A stretch of DNA of 53,943 nt. Source: Ignavibacteriales bacterium. GTDB lineage: Bacteria > Bacteroidota > Ignavibacteria > UBA10030 > SZUA-254. The notes under the pieces were generated by a model that saw nothing but the letters and a program-made list of their open reading frames with translations, had not been told where the DNA came from and did not search any database. The stretch lies in contig JACRFD010000056.1 in the NCBI GenBank assembly GCA_016218025.1, positions 1 through 53,943 of the forward strand, in the 5' to 3' direction. This document shows positions 53,452 through 53,943 of this stretch, piece by piece (the stretch's first letter is position 1; each line of letters begins with the position of its first letter). A program made the translations under genes and the position numbers.

Positions 53452-53943
53452 TTACTTCACCACAATACTGACCAACTTATTTTTAACAACCACAATTTTT
53501 ATGATCTCTTTCCCCTCGATGTTACGAACTACATTCTCATCCTGCAAAGCAATTATTTTAAGTTGCTCCTCGTCTAAGTCTTTACCTACTTGTATCTTAG
53601 CCCTTAATTTTCCGTTTACCTGAACAACAAGTTCTATAGTTTTTACCTCAGTTTTTGAATCATCATACCGGGGCCATTTTTCATACGCGAGAGATGAGGT
53701 ATGTCCCAATTTTTGCCATAGTTCTTCAGCAATATGCGGCGCAAATGGTGAAAGAAGTAAAACAAACGTTTCCATCATACATTTTGGCTTCACATCACGG
53801 TTTAAAAACTCATTAACGAATATCATCATCTGTGAAATCGCGGTGTTGAAATTCATTCCTTCCAAATCAAGCGTAACTTTCTTGATTGTTTGATGAATAA
53901 ATCTCTCATCATCACCTGAAATTGAAATGTCTTTGATTGTCGG
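53452..53943 (-). CDS. leuS: Leucyl-tRNA synthetase, C-terminal end
   Basis: The last 163 residues of leucyl-tRNA synthetase; the gene runs off the window end. FNTAISQMMIFVNEF and LSPFAPHIAEELWQKLGH belong to the anticodon-binding helical domain. VQVNGKLRAKIQV, then the terminal KIVVVKNKLVSIVVK form the C-terminal tRNA-contacting domain. The catalytic HIGH and KMSKS motifs are outside the window. Confidence 0.95.
   Translation of the reverse strand, partial: PTIKDISISGDDERFIHQTIKKVTLDLEGMNFNTAISQMMIFVNEFLNRDVKPKCMMETFVLLLSPFAPHIAEELWQKLGHTSSLAYEKWPRYDDSKTEVKTIELVVQVNGKLRAKIQVGKDLDEEQLKIIALQDENVVRNIEGKEIIKIVVVKNKLVSIVVK

Noticed and set aside
1..53943. tRNA, rRNA, CRISPR array, insertion sequence or prophage
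   Set aside because: No cloverleaf-like segments, regularly spaced repeats, transposase or integrase were seen by reading; a tRNAscan/Infernal run would settle the RNA part.

Overview
The window looks like a piece of a chromosome from a low-GC, Gram-negative member of the Bacteroidota/Chlorobiota/Ignavibacteriota (FCB) group. Evidence: secreted proteins ending in type IX secretion (T9SS) sorting domains, a PorV/PorQ-type outer-membrane protein, a SusC/CarboxypepD_reg-type TonB receptor, several outer-membrane beta-barrels and no phage or plasmid genes. Recognisable promoters are of the housekeeping TTGAcA-N17-TATAtT kind, not the TTTG/TAnnTTTG type of the classical Bacteroidetes, and many genes have AGGAG ribosome-binding sites. 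I favour an Ignavibacteria-like organism, but the sequence alone does not prove it. Nearly all genes lie on the minus strand; only the first 2.5 kb and mazG are on the plus strand. I saw no tRNA, rRNA, CRISPR, insertion sequence or integrase.

Layout. 1-2.5 kb (+): the tail of a T9SS cargo gene, a dusB-like gene, a LiaF-like envelope protein and nth. 2.6-10.1 kb (-): small heat-shock protein, trxB, queG, a metallo-beta-lactamase-fold hydrolase, a YfhL-type ferredoxin, a DipZ-tail-like redoxin, an RsmI-type methylase, an AI-2E/PerM permease and dut. 10.5-15.3 kb: a secreted SGNH-type esterase, then a cobalamin-riboswitch unit made of a BtuB-like receptor and a DUF6580 membrane protein.

15.3-26.1 kb: the most interesting part. 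A leader promoter precedes a large secreted beta-propeller T9SS protein, followed without real gaps by pgsB, pgsC and pgsW (poly-gamma-glutamate synthesis), an exported protein made of two copies of one unknown domain, and an outer-membrane beta-barrel. A gamma-glutamyltransferase (the family of the capsule enzyme CapD) and ssb lie just upstream. I read this as a candidate poly-gamma-glutamate (or similar gamma-linked polymer) synthesis and export locus adapted to a two-membrane cell, with the usual PgsA/CapA absent.

26.1-34.5 kb: an NHL-propeller protein, a PorV/PorQ-family barrel, a 1056-residue secreted protein and a SusC-like TonB receptor, behind a near-consensus promoter. 34.7-39.3 kb: class V aminotransferase plus amidohydrolase, mazG, phoH. 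39.4-45.6 kb: a LysM protein plus coiled-coil lipoprotein operon, radC, a periplasmic-binding/TPR protein and an ABC transporter pair. 45.6-53.9 kb: comEC, an alkaline-phosphatase-superfamily enzyme, a protease-like protein without its active-site residues, dtd, prmC, a DAHP synthase, a family 2 glycosyltransferase, a small membrane protein resembling that transferase's C-terminal part, and the end of leuS.
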